Positions 32,122-41,047 of a DNA stretch of 64,000 bases are shown piece by piece. A program made the position numbers and the translations under genes. This DNA is from Thermus altitudinis (GTDB lineage Bacteria > Deinococcota > Deinococci > Deinococcales > Thermaceae). The notes beneath the pieces were generated by a model. It searched no databases. It saw only the letters and a program-made list of their open reading frames with translations, and was not told where the DNA came from. Within the stretch, counting starts at the first letter, position 1, and every line of letters starts with the position of its first letter. The stretch spans positions 27,632 to 91,631 of the forward strand of contig NZ_JAKTNQ010000004.1 in NCBI RefSeq assembly GCF_022760835.1. The letters run 5' to 3'.

Positions 32122-33477
32122 CTACCGCCTCCGCCTAGGGTCAAAGGCATCCCGCAAACCATCCCCCACGAAGTTCCAGGCCATGATGGAAACAAAGATG
32201 AAAAACCCCGGCCAAAGCACCCAGGGGCGGTCCACAAAACTGGCAAAACCCCCCTGTTGGGCCGCTTGCAGAAGAAGCCCCCAGCTGGTGTAGGGCTCCG
32301 TGACCCCTAGCCCCAAGAAGGAAAGCCCGCTTTCCCCCAGGATAAAACCCGGGATGGTCAAGGAGAGGCTCACGATGATGTAACTGGCGGTGGCCGGCAA
32401 TACGTGGCGGGCAATGATCCGAGCATCGGAAGCCCCCAAGGCCCTTGCCGCCTGCACGTAGTCCATCTCCCGCACCGAAAGCACAATCCCCCGCACCACC
32501 CGGGCCAGCCCGCCCCAGCCGATGAACCCCAGTAGGCCCACCACCAGGTAGAAGGTGAAAAGCGGGTCAATGTTGGTGGGGAAAACCGCCCGCAAGGAGA
32601 TGAGAAGGAAAAGGGTGGGAATAGCGGCGATGATCTCCACCAGGCGCATGATCAGGTTATCCGGGTCCAAGAGGAGAGGCCGGAAGGGCAACGTCTTGAG
32701 GAGAAAAAAGGCGAACCACAAAGCCACCCCGGCCGCCAGCAACTGAAGCACTCCCAGGCCGGTGAGGGAGTAGTAGGTCCAAGCCAGGTACAAGGCTCCA
32801 AGGGCCAACCCACCCCAGATGGCCCAAGAGAGAGGCCCAAGAAGCCAACCACGTCCCCGCCACGCCCGAAGAGGCAGGGAAAGGGCGAAGGGGCGACCGG
32901 AAAAATACCCGGCAATCCCTCCCAGCACCAGGCCCAAAACGAAGGAGACCAGGGCGGAAAGGATGCCAATGGTAAGGGAAACCTGCCCCCCATAGACCAG
33001 GCGGCTATAGAGGTCACGGCCAAAGTTATCCGTGCCCATCAAGAAGATGCGGCCTGGGGGATCCACCCCGAAAAGGCGCAAATCGGAACGAAACACCCTG
33101 AGGATGGTGTAGGGTTGGTCGGGGGTGCGCACGAAAAACCGCAGGTAGAACTTGCCCTGGGAAGGATCCTCCTCGTAGCGCGGCTGCAAGGAAACGGGGT
33201 CAATGCTCCGCTTCGTAGCGTAAACAAAGGGCCGGCTTAGCTTTCCCGTCTCTGGATCCACAAAATGGATGCGGGTGGGCGGGTGGTGCCCCTTAGGGGG
33301 GTAAAGCTCGTAATAGTTGGGATCGTAAGGGGTAAAGAAGCCGGCAAAAAGGGCAAAGGTGTAGAGCACCAGAAGGATCCTGAGACCCCACACCGCCAGC
33401 GGGTGCTTGCGGAACTGGCGCAAGGCCACCTGGGTGAGGCTTTGCGATTGGGGGGTTTTGGCAGCAGATGCCCGCAT
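32122..33477 (-). CDS. ABC transporter permease (DppC-like), enlarged
   Basis: 451 aa, about 150 longer than usual DppC. One extra segment is a large periplasmic loop after the first helix (about residues 52-150, FFTPYDPNYY to FGVDPPGRIF). The other is a pair of additional hydrophobic segments about 215-275 (WAIWGGLALGALYLAW, LLAAGVALWFAFFLL) inside the transmembrane domain. The core is normal: FLMGTDNFGRDLYSRLVYG and the coupling helix AARALGASDARIIARHVLP. Confidence 0.9.
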   Translation of the reverse strand: MRASAAKTPQSQSLTQVALRQFRKHPLAVWGLRILLVLYTFALFAGFFTPYDPNYYELYPPKGHHPPTRIHFVDPETGKLSRPFVYATKRSIDPVSLQPRYEEDPSQGKFYLRFFVRTPDQPYTILRVFRSDLRLFGVDPPGRIFLMGTDNFGRDLYSRLVYGGQVSLTIGILSALVSFVLGLVLGGIAGYFSGRPFALSLPLRAWRGRGWLLGPLSWAIWGGLALGALYLAWTYYSLTGLGVLQLLAAGVALWFAFFLLKTLPFRPLLLDPDNLIMRLVEIIAAIPTLFLLISLRAVFPTNIDPLFTFYLVVGLLGFIGWGGLARVVRGIVLSVREMDYVQAARALGASDARIIARHVLPATASYIIVSLSLTIPGFILGESGLSFLGLGVTEPYTSWGLLLQAAQQGGFASFVDRPWVLWPGFFIFVSIMAWNFVGDGLRDAFDPRRRR

Positions 33478-33485
33478 AGAGCCCT

Positions 33486-34469
33486 CTACTCGTAACGAAT
33501 CCTGGGGTCCACCCAGGTCAAAAGGAGGTCGGAAAGCAGATTGCCCACCATCAGGAGGACTAGACCTATGGTGAGGAAGCCGGCCACCATGTAAAGGTCT
33601 TGTTGCTGCAATGAGTCCAGAAGGAGCGGGGTGATCCCAGGCCAGGCCATGACCACCTCCACCAGCCCCGCCCCCGAAATCAGCCCAGGCAAAATGCCCC
33701 CTATGTTGGCCACAAAGGGAATGACGGCGTTCCTAAGGGCATGCTTGTAGACCACGACCCGCTCCGCCAAGCCCTTGGCCCGGGCGGTGCGGATGTAATC
33801 CTGGGAGAGCACCTCCAGCATCTGCCCCCGCATGACCCGGGAAAAACCCGCGATGTCACTGGTGGTTACCACGATGATGGGAATCACCGCATGCCAGGCG
33901 ATATCCAGGATCTTTTTCCAAGGGTCAAACTGCTCAAAGCCGCTACTGGTCATGCCCGACACCGGGAAAACCATCACCCCCGTGCGGAAGTAGACCTGCA
34001 GGATCAGGTACATGAAGATCAGGGCCAGGAAAAAGTTGGGGATGGCCAAGCCAATGTAGGCCAGAAAGGAGATCACCCGGTCCCCCAGGGAGTATTGGCG
34101 CAAGGCCCCGTAGATCCCTACGGGAATGGCCACCAGGAATAGGAAAAGGGTGGATGGCACCACGATAACCATGGAGTTGACCACCCGAGGCCAGACGATG
34201 TCCAGCACCGGGGCCTGGTAGGCGAAGGAATAGCCCAGGTTGAGGTGCAAAAGGTTATGCATCCACAGGAGATACTGCTCATGGATGGGCCGGTCCAGGC
34301 CAAACTGGGACCTGAGGCGGGCAATGGTCTCGGGGGTCACCTTGGGGTCCAGCTCCAACTGGGTCAGGTAATCCCCAGGGGCCAACTGGATGATGAGAAA
34401 GGCCAAAAAGGTGGCCCCAAAAAAGGTGGGCACCAGGTAGAGGATTCGGCGAAGGATGTATGCGGTCAT
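33486..34469 (-). CDS. ABC transporter permease (DppB-like)
   Basis: 327 aa, normal length. N-terminal helix RRILYLVPTFFGATFLAFLI, the DppB proximal motif LGLDRPIHEQYLLW-like segment (FGLDRPIHEQYLLW), coupling helix ARAKGLAERVVVYKHALRNAVIPF. Forms the channel with the DppC-like permease 8 bp downstream. Confidence 0.93.
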   Translation of the reverse strand: MTAYILRRILYLVPTFFGATFLAFLIIQLAPGDYLTQLELDPKVTPETIARLRSQFGLDRPIHEQYLLWMHNLLHLNLGYSFAYQAPVLDIVWPRVVNSMVIVVPSTLFLFLVAIPVGIYGALRQYSLGDRVISFLAYIGLAIPNFFLALIFMYLILQVYFRTGVMVFPVSGMTSSGFEQFDPWKKILDIAWHAVIPIIVVTTSDIAGFSRVMRGQMLEVLSQDYIRTARAKGLAERVVVYKHALRNAVIPFVANIGGILPGLISGAGLVEVVMAWPGITPLLLDSLQQQDLYMVAGFLTIGLVLLMVGNLLSDLLLTWVDPRIRYE

Positions 34470-34481
34470 GGCTTCCCAAAG

Positions 34482-34511
34482 TATCCCCGGGGTCAGCGGA
34501 CCCCGGGGATA
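34482..34511 (-). terminator. Strong hairpin between the binding-protein gene and the permease genes
   Basis: Perfect 13-bp stem TATCCCCGGGGTC/GACCCCGGGGATA with a 4-nt loop, 13 nt after the binding-protein stop. The T-run is short (CTTT), so it probably acts as a partial terminator or 3' mRNA stabiliser that keeps binding protein in excess over the membrane parts. Confidence 0.7.
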
Positions 34512-34524
34512 CCGTACAACTAGC

Positions 34525-36276
34525 TCATTTCTTGATGAAGGTCAGCTCCAGCTGCCGCTGGCCCCAGATGCTGCTGATGATGGCATCGGGGTGCTCCCCA
34601 CCCAGGCGGTTGTTCCAGGCGGGATGGTAGTTGGGGCCGGCGATGTAGATGACGGGAAGAAGCTGGGCCTCAATCTCCTGCATGCGGTAACCGATCTCCA
34701 CCCGCTTCTTGAAGTCCAGTTCGCTACGGCCACGGGAGTAGAGGGCATCCAGCTGCGTCTCCCTGGGGTCCAGGCACTGGCCCGACTTGTTCCACATGTG
34801 CAGGTTGCCCTTGCAGGGCACCACGTTGGCGCCAAAGGGCCAGTCCAGCCCCCCACCGGTAAGGCCGATGATGATGGCGTCAAAGGGCCGGTCGGGACCG
34901 GAGGAGAGCAACTGCCCCACCAGGGTGTTGAAGTCAATGGCGGTGAAGTTCACCTTCACCCCCACCTTCTTGGCCTCGTCCACGATGAGCTTGGCAATCT
35001 GCTCCCGCTGGGCGTTGCCGGCGTTGGTGGAAAGGTTGAACTCGAGCCTCCTCCCCTTGGAGTCCACCAGGAAGCCTTCCTTGTCCTTCTTGGTGAAGCC
35101 CAACTCCGCCAGGAGCTTGGCCGCCTCCTGCAGGTTGTACTCGTATTTGGGCACCTTGGGGTTCACCCACTGGGTGAGCACTGGGTAAACGCTGCTGTAC
35201 ATGGGGGTGCCCAGGCCGCCGTAGACGATATCAATCACCGCCTGGCGGTTGACGATGTGGCTCATGGCCCGGCGGAACTTGTCCGAGCGGAAGAGGCTTT
35301 GCTTGAAGGGATCCGAGGCCTTATTCCAGTTGAAGACCATAAACTGGCTGCTGGCCACCGGGGAAGCGTTCACCTTGATGGTGGCGTCCAAACGGCCCTG
35401 CTGGATGGCCTGGCGGATCTGGGAGATGTGGTCCACCGTGGCAGGGGCCATCACATCGATGTTGCCCGCCAAGAACTCCGCCAGTTGGGCATTGGTGTCC
35501 TTAACGATGCGAATCTCCCGGCGGTCCAGGTAAGGCAGGGGATTCCCCGCCTCGTCCTTGTTCCACTCGCCGAAGGCGGGGTTGCGCTTCAGAACCAGGC
35601 GCTCCCCGGGCCGGTAGCTTTCAATGAGCCAGGGCCCACCGGAAACGATGTTCTCCGGCTTTTCGTTAAGGGTCCACATCTTCTTGATGCCCTCGGCCCC
35701 CTCCTTTTGGTAGACGGGCCCAAAGATGTGGGCGGGCCAAGGAACAAAGCCGGCCACGCTAAAGGCCTCGGCATCCGTCTTGGGGTAGATGAAGCGGATG
35801 GTGTAGTCGTCTATCTTGCGCAGGGTGATGGGCTTTCCGTCCAGGAAGAAGGAGTCATAGCTGTTGGACCCCACGGCCTTATCGGTGTGGATGCGCCAGG
35901 TCATGATCCAGTCGTCGGCGGTGATGGGCTTGCCGTCGGACCACTTCATCCCCCGGCGAATCTTGAAGGTTATCTCCAACTTGTTCGGGCTGATGCTCCA
36001 GGACTCGGCCATGTAGGGGATCCAGTCCCCCGTGGTGGGGTCGCGCCGCACCAGGCCAATGGGCCCGGCGAGAAGGCTAGGAACATTGCCCGCCTCCGCC
36101 GTGATGAAGGGGTTGAAGGTGCGGTAGTCCGAGATCACCGCTTCCCGAATGGTGCCCCCCCGTTTCACCTCAGAGGGCTTGGCCACCGTCCACTTCTGGG
36201 GCCAAACAAAAGTCTGGGCGCTGGCCATGCCGACCAGAGCCGCGACGCTCACCAAAACCGCCACAATTTTTCTCAT
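34525..36276 (-). CDS. Peptide-type ABC transporter substrate-binding protein (family 5)
   Basis: 583 aa with a cleavable signal peptide (MRKIVAVLVSVAALVGMASA-Q) and no lipobox cysteine. Family 5 features: TIREAVISDYRTFNPFI, WSISPNKLEITFKIRRGMKWSDGKPITADDW, SGGPWLIESYRPGERLVLKRNPAFGEW, and HPAWNNRLGG near the end. Substrate may be oligopeptide or another solute; it cannot be told. Ribosome site AAGAGGAGGT lies 7 nt before the ATG. First gene of the transporter operon. Confidence 0.93.
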   Translation of the reverse strand: MRKIVAVLVSVAALVGMASAQTFVWPQKWTVAKPSEVKRGGTIREAVISDYRTFNPFITAEAGNVPSLLAGPIGLVRRDPTTGDWIPYMAESWSISPNKLEITFKIRRGMKWSDGKPITADDWIMTWRIHTDKAVGSNSYDSFFLDGKPITLRKIDDYTIRFIYPKTDAEAFSVAGFVPWPAHIFGPVYQKEGAEGIKKMWTLNEKPENIVSGGPWLIESYRPGERLVLKRNPAFGEWNKDEAGNPLPYLDRREIRIVKDTNAQLAEFLAGNIDVMAPATVDHISQIRQAIQQGRLDATIKVNASPVASSQFMVFNWNKASDPFKQSLFRSDKFRRAMSHIVNRQAVIDIVYGGLGTPMYSSVYPVLTQWVNPKVPKYEYNLQEAAKLLAELGFTKKDKEGFLVDSKGRRLEFNLSTNAGNAQREQIAKLIVDEAKKVGVKVNFTAIDFNTLVGQLLSSGPDRPFDAIIIGLTGGGLDWPFGANVVPCKGNLHMWNKSGQCLDPRETQLDALYSRGRSELDFKKRVEIGYRMQEIEAQLLPVIYIAGPNYHPAWNNRLGGEHPDAIISSIWGQRQLELTFIKK

Positions 36277-36305
36277 AGCGTTTACCTCCTCTTAGCCTTA
36301 CGCTG

Positions 36306-36357
36306 GACAGGGTACCCGCTTCTTCTGGACCCTGTCAAGGGTCGCCGTACCTTGACC
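36306..36357. promoter_or_regulatory. Transporter operon promoter with inverted repeats, and divergent promoter
   Basis: Minus strand: TTGACA (36338-36333), 18-bp spacer, TACCCT (36314-36309). GACAGGGT (36306-36313) and ACCCTGTC (36329-36336) form an 8-bp inverted repeat overlapping both promoter boxes, a good repressor operator. A second repeat GTCAAGG/CCTTGAC (36334-36340, 36350-36356) overlaps the -35 regions of both directions; plus strand TTGACC (36352-36357) with AAGAAT (36376-36381) could drive the quinone reductase. Confidence 0.7.
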
Positions 36358-36398
36358 CCGGCTGCCCTTCATGAAAGAATCCCCTTCATAAGGAGGCC

Positions 36399-37433
36399 AT
36401 GATGAAGGCGGTGGTCATGGAAGCTCGAGGCGGCCCAGAGGTTCTAAAAGTAGCCGAGATGCCTACCCCCGAGCCCGGCCCCAAAGAGGTGCGGATCCGG
36501 GTAAAGGCCGCAGCCCTCAACCACCTGGATATCTGGGTAAGAAAGGGGGTAGCCAGCCCCAAGCTTCCCCTACCCCACATCCTAGGAGCCGATGCCTCGG
36601 GGGTGGTGGATGCCGTGGGCCCCGGGGTAACCGGCTTTGCCCCCGGGGACGAGGTGGTGGTCAATCCTGGCCTCTCCTGTGGCCACTGCGAAAGGTGCCT
36701 GGCCGGGGAGGATAACCTTTGCGCCAAATACGAGATCCTGGGGGAGCACCGCTTTGGAGCCTACGCCGAGTACCTGGTGGTACCGGAGGTCAACCTTCTT
36801 AAAAAACCGCAAAACCTTTCCTTTGAAGAGGCCGCTGCCATCCCCCTCACCTTCCTTACCGCTTGGCAGATGGTGGTGGACAAACTCCAGGTGCGGCCCG
36901 GGGAGGATGTTTTGGTCATGGCCGCAGGTAGCGGGGTCAGCGTGGCCGCCATCCAGATCGCCAAGCTCTTCGGGGCCCGGGTTATCGCCACCGCCGGTTC
37001 GGAGAAAAAGCTGGGGAAGGCCAAGGAGCTGGGAGCCGACGAAACCGTAAACTACACCCATCCCGACTGGCCCAAAGAGGTGCGCCGTCTAACCGGCGGC
37101 AAAGGCGCCGACAAGGTGGTGGACCACACCGGGGCCCTTTACTTTGAAGGGGTGATCCGGGCCACGGCCAATGGGGGCAGGATCGCCATCGCCGGCGCTT
37201 CCTCGGGCTATGAGGGCACCCTTCCCTTCGCCCACGTCTTCTTCCGGCAGCTTTCCATCCTGGGCTCCACTATGGGCTCCAAAAGCCGCCTCTTCCCTAT
37301 CTTGCGCTTTGTGGAGCAAGGCCAGCTCCGGCCCGTGCTGGGACAGGTGCTTCCCTTAGAGGAAGCGGCGGAGGGGCACCGGCTTCTTGAGGAACGGCGC
37401 ATCTTTGGCAAAGTGGTGCTCCAGATGGGTTAG
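36399..37433 (+). CDS. Zinc-type medium-chain dehydrogenase/reductase (quinone oxidoreductase-like)
   Basis: 344 aa. GroES-like N-terminal domain with LPHILGADASGVV and the structural zinc motif CGHCERCLAGEDNLC; NAD(P) Rossmann AAGSGVSVAAIQIAKLFGARVIATAG; C-terminal RRIFGKVVLQM. The catalytic zinc Cys of alcohol dehydrogenases is replaced (ALNHLDIWVRKG), as in quinone/enoyl reductases. Two ATGs in tandem (36399, 36402) after AAGGAGG. Transcribed divergently from the transporter operon. Confidence 0.88.
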   Translation: MMKAVVMEARGGPEVLKVAEMPTPEPGPKEVRIRVKAAALNHLDIWVRKGVASPKLPLPHILGADASGVVDAVGPGVTGFAPGDEVVVNPGLSCGHCERCLAGEDNLCAKYEILGEHRFGAYAEYLVVPEVNLLKKPQNLSFEEAAAIPLTFLTAWQMVVDKLQVRPGEDVLVMAAGSGVSVAAIQIAKLFGARVIATAGSEKKLGKAKELGADETVNYTHPDWPKEVRRLTGGKGADKVVDHTGALYFEGVIRATANGGRIAIAGASSGYEGTLPFAHVFFRQLSILGSTMGSKSRLFPILRFVEQGQLRPVLGQVLPLEEAAEGHRLLEERRIFGKVVLQMG

Positions 37434-37543
37434 CCAAGGCGGAACCAAGGTCCTGCCTTAGGACCATAGGGAGAAGGTTATGGGATGGACCTAAGACCTT
37501 TGTCCCTTGCCGGAAGCCGCCCCCAAAGGGGTTTCCCTAAGGG

Positions 37544-37549
37544 TAGAAT
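37544..37549 (+). promoter_or_regulatory. -10 box TAGAAT upstream of the FAD reductase
   Basis: TAGAAT lies 18 bp before ATG 37568, with GAGGTGAGG as ribosome site between. No -35 at normal distance, so an activator may be needed. The 134-bp gap (37434-37567) also holds a hairpin GGTCCT-GCCTT-AGGACC at about 37450-37466. Confidence 0.4.
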
Positions 37550-37567
37550 GCAGGGCGAGGTGAGGCC

Positions 37568-38575
37568 ATGGAGCACACCGATGTGATCATCATTGGCGCA
37601 GGACCCGCTGGGCTTTTTGCAGGTTTTTACGTGGGGATGCGGGGGCTTTCCTTCCGCTTTGTGGATCCCTTGCCCGAACCCGGAGGACAGCTCTCCGCCC
37701 TCTATCCAGAAAAGTACATCTACGACGTAGCTGGCTTCCCCAAGGTGTACGCCAAAGACCTAGTCCAGGGCCTGGTGGAGCAGGTGGCTCCTTTTAACCC
37801 CATCTACAGCCTAGGGGAGCGGGCGGAAACCTTAGAAAAGGACGGGGATCTCTTCAAGGTGACCACCTCCCTCGGCAACACCTACAGCGCCAAAGCCGTC
37901 ATCATCGCTGCCGGCGTAGGAGCCTTTGAACCCAGGCGTCTGGGAGCTCCAGGGGAGAAGGAGCTGGAAGGCAAGGGCGTCTATTATGCGGTGAGGAACA
38001 AGGCGGAGTTCCAGAACAAGCGGGTCCTGATCGTGGGGGGTGGGGATAGCGCCGTGGACTGGGCCTTGAACCTTCTGGGCACCGCCCGGGAGATCACCCT
38101 GATCCACCGGAGGCCCCAGTTCCGGGCCCACGAGGCCAGCGTGAGGGAGCTCTTGAAAGCCCACGAAGAAGGCCAGCTTAGGGTGCTTACCCCCTACGAG
38201 GTGCGGCGGATTGAGGGGAAGGAGCACGTGGAAAAGGCGGTGATCTTCCATAGCGCCACCCAAGAGGAAAAGGAGCTGGAGGTGGATGCGGTTTTGATCC
38301 TGGCGGGCTACCTCACCAAGCTAGGGCCCTTGGCCAACTGGGGGTTGGAGCTGGAAAAGAACAAGATCAAGGTGGACACCACCATGGCCACCAGCATCCC
38401 TGGAGTCTACGCCTGCGGGGACATCGTCACCTATCCGGGGAAACTCCCCCTCATTGTGCTGGGCTTCGGGGAAGCCGCCATCGCCGCCAACCACGCCGCC
38501 GCCTACGCCAACCCCGCCCTTAAGGTGAACCCCGGCCACTCCTCGGAGAAAGCGGAGGAGAAAACCCCCGCTTGA
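37568..38575 (+). CDS. Ferredoxin/flavodoxin-NADP reductase, thioredoxin-reductase-like type
   Basis: 335 aa. FAD-binding [25 protein letters not shown](P)H-binding [18 protein letters not shown], and C-terminal [26 protein letters not shown]. No CxxC redox pair, so not a thioredoxin reductase; the layout fits the TrxR-like ferredoxin-NADP+ reductases of Bacillus, Chlorobium and Thermus. The last 20 residues are charged and flexible. Followed by a clear terminator. Confidence 0.88.
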   Translation: MEHTDVIIIGAGPAGLFAGFYVGMRGLSFRFVDPLPEPGGQLSALYPEKYIYDVAGFPKVYAKDLVQGLVEQVAPFNPIYSLGERAETLEKDGDLFKVTTSLGNTYSAKAVIIAAGVGAFEPRRLGAPGEKELEGKGVYYAVRNKAEFQNKRVLIVGGGDSAVDWALNLLGTAREITLIHRRPQFRAHEASVRELLKAHEEGQLRVLTPYEVRRIEGKEHVEKAVIFHSATQEEKELEVDAVLILAGYLTKLGPLANWGLELEKNKIKVDTTMATSIPGVYACGDIVTYPGKLPLIVLGFGEAAIAANHAAAYANPALKVNPGHSSEKAEEKTPA

Positions 38576-38590
38576 TAAGCGGGTAAACCC

Positions 38591-38629
38591 ACCCAGGGCC
38601 GTGGCTACCCCAGGGCCCTGGGTTGTTTT
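38591..38629 (+). terminator. Intrinsic terminator after FAD reductase
   Basis: ACCCAGGGCC (38591-38600) pairs with GGCCCTGGGT (38614-38623), followed by TGTTTT. The last T of the run is also the first base of the next gene's -10 box TAAGAT (38629-38634). Confidence 0.8.
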
Positions 38630-38641
38630 AAGATGGGGCAT

Positions 38642-39190
38642 ATGCGGGTTGCCCTTTTCATTGATGGCTCCTACATGTACCTGGCCACTAAACGGCTGGG
38701 TTGGAACGTGGACCACCGCCGGGTCCTCACCCAGTTCGCCACCCCCGAGCAGCTTTACAACGCTTTCTATTACGTCCCCATCACCGACCCTGAGGACGAG
38801 CGCCAGCAGCGCTTTATAGACGCCCTGGTCTTCATGGGCTACACGGTGCGAAGCCGCCTGGTGCGGGGGGACGCCCGGTTTGAAGCCATGATGGCCACGG
38901 ATCTCCTCACTACTGCTCCCCGCTGGGACCGGGCCATCGTGGCCAGCGGCTCGGGAGACCTGGCCCATACCTTTGCCGCCCTTAGGGCCTTGGGAAAGGA
39001 GATCCATCTTCTGGGCGTCCACGAGCTGGCCGACCTCGAGCTCCGCAACCAGGCAGACCGCTTCCTCAACCTCCCGGAGTGGCGGGAGGTCTTGGAGAGA
39101 ACCCTGGGGGGCCGCCGCACCTACGCCGGCTATCCGGTGGAGGCCACGGTGGAAGTCCCGCCCGCTCCCGTGAACGACCCCCAGCCCTAG
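38642..39190 (+). CDS. NYN/LabA-like (DUF88) PIN-fold protein
   Basis: 182 aa from ATG 38642; TAAGAT ends 7 nt upstream, so this start is preferred over ATG 38633. MRVALFIDGSYMYLA carries the first catalytic Asp of NYN nucleases, and IVASGSGDLAHTFAAL the conserved S-G-D, typical of LabA/DUF88 ribonuclease-like proteins. Targets unknown. The C-terminal ~30 residues are proline-rich. Confidence 0.85.
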   Translation: MRVALFIDGSYMYLATKRLGWNVDHRRVLTQFATPEQLYNAFYYVPITDPEDERQQRFIDALVFMGYTVRSRLVRGDARFEAMMATDLLTTAPRWDRAIVASGSGDLAHTFAALRALGKEIHLLGVHELADLELRNQADRFLNLPEWREVLERTLGGRRTYAGYPVEATVEVPPAPVNDPQP

Positions 39191-39193
39191 CCC

Positions 39194-40213
39194 ATGCCCC
39201 CGGGCCCCTGGCTTGTGCTGGCGTTAGCGGGCCTGCTTTTCCTGTTGCTCCCCATTCCCCCTTCCGCACCTCCCTCCCCTAGCCTGCGGGACCTCCTCCC
39301 CTACCCCCCACGGCAAAGGGAGGCCTTGGCTGGCCTTCACCTGGCGTTGAAGGCCAGCCTGCATCAGCTTCTGGGAAAAGAGGCGGCCCGGGCCTATGAC
39401 CGGCTAATGCGCCTCGAGCTTAAGAACCAACGCACCGGTAAGCGCGCCGCCTTTTCCGATGGCCAAAGCGCCCTTCTGGCAGCCAAGCGCTGGGTGGAGG
39501 CCATCGGCCAGGCCCGACGAGGCCATAGGGTGAGCCTGGAGGGGCTGCCCACCGCTCCCCACCACGTCCTTCCCTATGCCCGGGAGATCCGCGCCGCCGC
39601 CTTTGCCCTAGGGCTCCCCTCCGGGGTGCTGGCGGCCATCGTGGACAACGAGCAGTACGGGGGGGACAAGGCCTTGGGGCTTTCCCGCGGGGTGCGGGAA
39701 GCAGCCGATGGGCTAGCCCAAGGCCTGGCCGAAGTCCAAGGCCACGCTCCTCTAAGCCGTACCCTGGGCCTGGCCCAGATGAGCTGGGAGGATGCCCTAA
39801 AGCAGGGGGACCGCCTGCGGCTTTTTGGGGCCTGGGACCCCGCTAGGCCCTTCCCCAAGACGGAGGCCGAGGCCAGGAAGGCCCTCGAGGACCCCTACCT
39901 AAACCTCCTCTTCACCGCAAGCCGCCTCCGGGGGTACTTCAACGCCCTCCTAGGCCTTCCCAAAGAGGACACCCGCCCCCTGGAGGATCCCTGGCTCTAC
40001 TACCTGGGCCCCGCCTGGCACAACTACCCTCTTAGGGCCCAGAACCTGGAAACCTGGGAGGATAGCTTCCACGGTTTCTTCAAAGGCCTCCTCTACCAAG
40101 TGGTCCTGGAAGGGCGTTGGCACTTAGAGGGCCGCGCCCTCCTCCCCATTAGAGCCTGGGGGCCCGGGAATCAGGACCCCAGGCCCAGCCCCCTACCCAG
40201 CCTTACCCCCTAG
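39194..40213 (+). CDS. Membrane-anchored lysozyme/transglycosylase-like protein (tentative)
   Basis: 339 aa. The N-terminal signal/anchor PPGPWLVLALAGLLFLLLPI is followed by a proline-rich linker. The core GLPSGVLAAIVDNEQYGGDKALGL...SRTLGLAQMSWEDAL has the pattern of lytic transglycosylases: catalytic Glu after an A-A-I-x-x-x-E helix and a G-L-A-Q-M like the G-L-M-Q-x motif. A role in peptidoglycan turnover outside the membrane is inferred. Starts 3 bp after the NYN gene and overlaps the DUF402 gene end by 4 bp. Confidence 0.55.
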   Translation: MPPGPWLVLALAGLLFLLLPIPPSAPPSPSLRDLLPYPPRQREALAGLHLALKASLHQLLGKEAARAYDRLMRLELKNQRTGKRAAFSDGQSALLAAKRWVEAIGQARRGHRVSLEGLPTAPHHVLPYAREIRAAAFALGLPSGVLAAIVDNEQYGGDKALGLSRGVREAADGLAQGLAEVQGHAPLSRTLGLAQMSWEDALKQGDRLRLFGAWDPARPFPKTEAEARKALEDPYLNLLFTASRLRGYFNALLGLPKEDTRPLEDPWLYYLGPAWHNYPLRAQNLETWEDSFHGFFKGLLYQVVLEGRWHLEGRALLPIRAWGPGNQDPRPSPLPSLTP

Positions 40214-40743
40214 ATCCGCTCCAACCACGGAAGGGGTTCCCCCGGAGGCAAAACCGGCCAGCGGCCTTCTTCCATGTGGCGAAAGATGGCCAACACCGCC
40301 TTTTCCGCCTCTTCCACCCAAACCCTGGGATAGAGGGAGCGCTTTGCCTGGAACTCCTCCCGGTCAAAGACCTCACAGGTGTGGTCGGCCCGGCACTTCA
40401 CATCCAGCTCGAGGTCATACTGGGAAAAGCCCCGTCCCGTCCACTCCGCTGGGGTTTGCACATTCCAGTAGTACTCCAAAACCCGCCCCTCCCGCACGTC
40501 CGGCCCCCCGGAGTACCAGGCCCCTGGGAAAAAGGCCACGTAGGCGTCGTGGTCCAGCACCACCCTCCTACCCTTGGCCACATGGTGGAAGGTTTCCCCT
40601 TGGGGCAAAAGGGTGAGGACCCCTTCGGGGCGCACCTCCACCACCCGGGCCTCCCAGAAGTAGTGCAGGCTATTTCCCGGGAACTTGTAAAACTCCACCC
40701 GCACGAGGGCCCCGGGAGCAACCGGCCAGGGCAAGGCCCCCAT
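40210..40743 (-). CDS. DUF402-family protein
   Basis: 177 aa. VRVEFYKFPGNSLHYFWEARVVEV followed by YYWNVQTPAEWTGRGFSQYDLELDVKC and EVFDREEF are the DUF402 (FomD/YgaC-like) core, in which acidic residues bind metal; known members hydrolyse nucleotide bonds. Substrate unknown. Confidence 0.8.
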   Translation of the reverse strand: MGALPWPVAPGALVRVEFYKFPGNSLHYFWEARVVEVRPEGVLTLLPQGETFHHVAKGRRVVLDHDAYVAFFPGAWYSGGPDVREGRVLEYYWNVQTPAEWTGRGFSQYDLELDVKCRADHTCEVFDREEFQAKRSLYPRVWVEEAEKAVLAIFRHMEEGRWPVLPPGEPLPWLERI

Positions 40744-40769
40744 TCCCCAAACCCCAAGGGCCCGGTGGT

Positions 40770-40961
40770 TTACTTCTTGGTGCTAATGCCCAGGACCTTG
40801 TAAAGGGCGCAGAAGCCGGTAACCGCCGTGAAGAGGAGGACCACCGCCACAATGCCCAGAATCCAGTTCCATGGGGATGCCGACTGGAAGGCGAAGTAGA
40901 AGAGGACAAGGGCCAGGATAAACCGGATCACCCTATCGGTGGTGCTCTCGTTCACCGTCAT
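40770..40961 (-). CDS. DUF2892 (YgaP-type) two-helix membrane protein
   Basis: 63 aa. TTDRVIRFILALVLFYFAF and WILGIVAVVLLFTAVTGFCALYKVLGI are the two membrane helices of DUF2892, with the conserved C-A-L-Y-x-x-L-G-I. GGAGGTG lies just before the ATG. In YgaP the domain is linked to a rhodanese; here it is free-standing. The 86 bp to the tRNA (40962-41047) contain an AT-rich imperfect palindrome GCTATGCTAATATAGC (41022-41037), probably promoter sequence for one or both directions. Confidence 0.85.
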   Translation of the reverse strand: MTVNESTTDRVIRFILALVLFYFAFQSASPWNWILGIVAVVLLFTAVTGFCALYKVLGISTKK

Positions 40962-41047
40962 GGTTCACCTCCGCTTCCACCCTACACCTCCGGGCCCCGG
41001 ATATCTAGCCCTACCCCACCTGCTATGCTAATATAGCCTTCTGGCGG

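Noticed and set aside
34456..36402. 648-codon plus-strand frame over the substrate-binding protein gene
   Set aside because: Shadow of a well-supported minus-strand gene; composition is His/Gly/Val-rich without family features.
37568..38575. Thioredoxin reductase
   Set aside because: No CxxC redox motif in the NADPH domain; better matches TrxR-like ferredoxin-NADP reductase.
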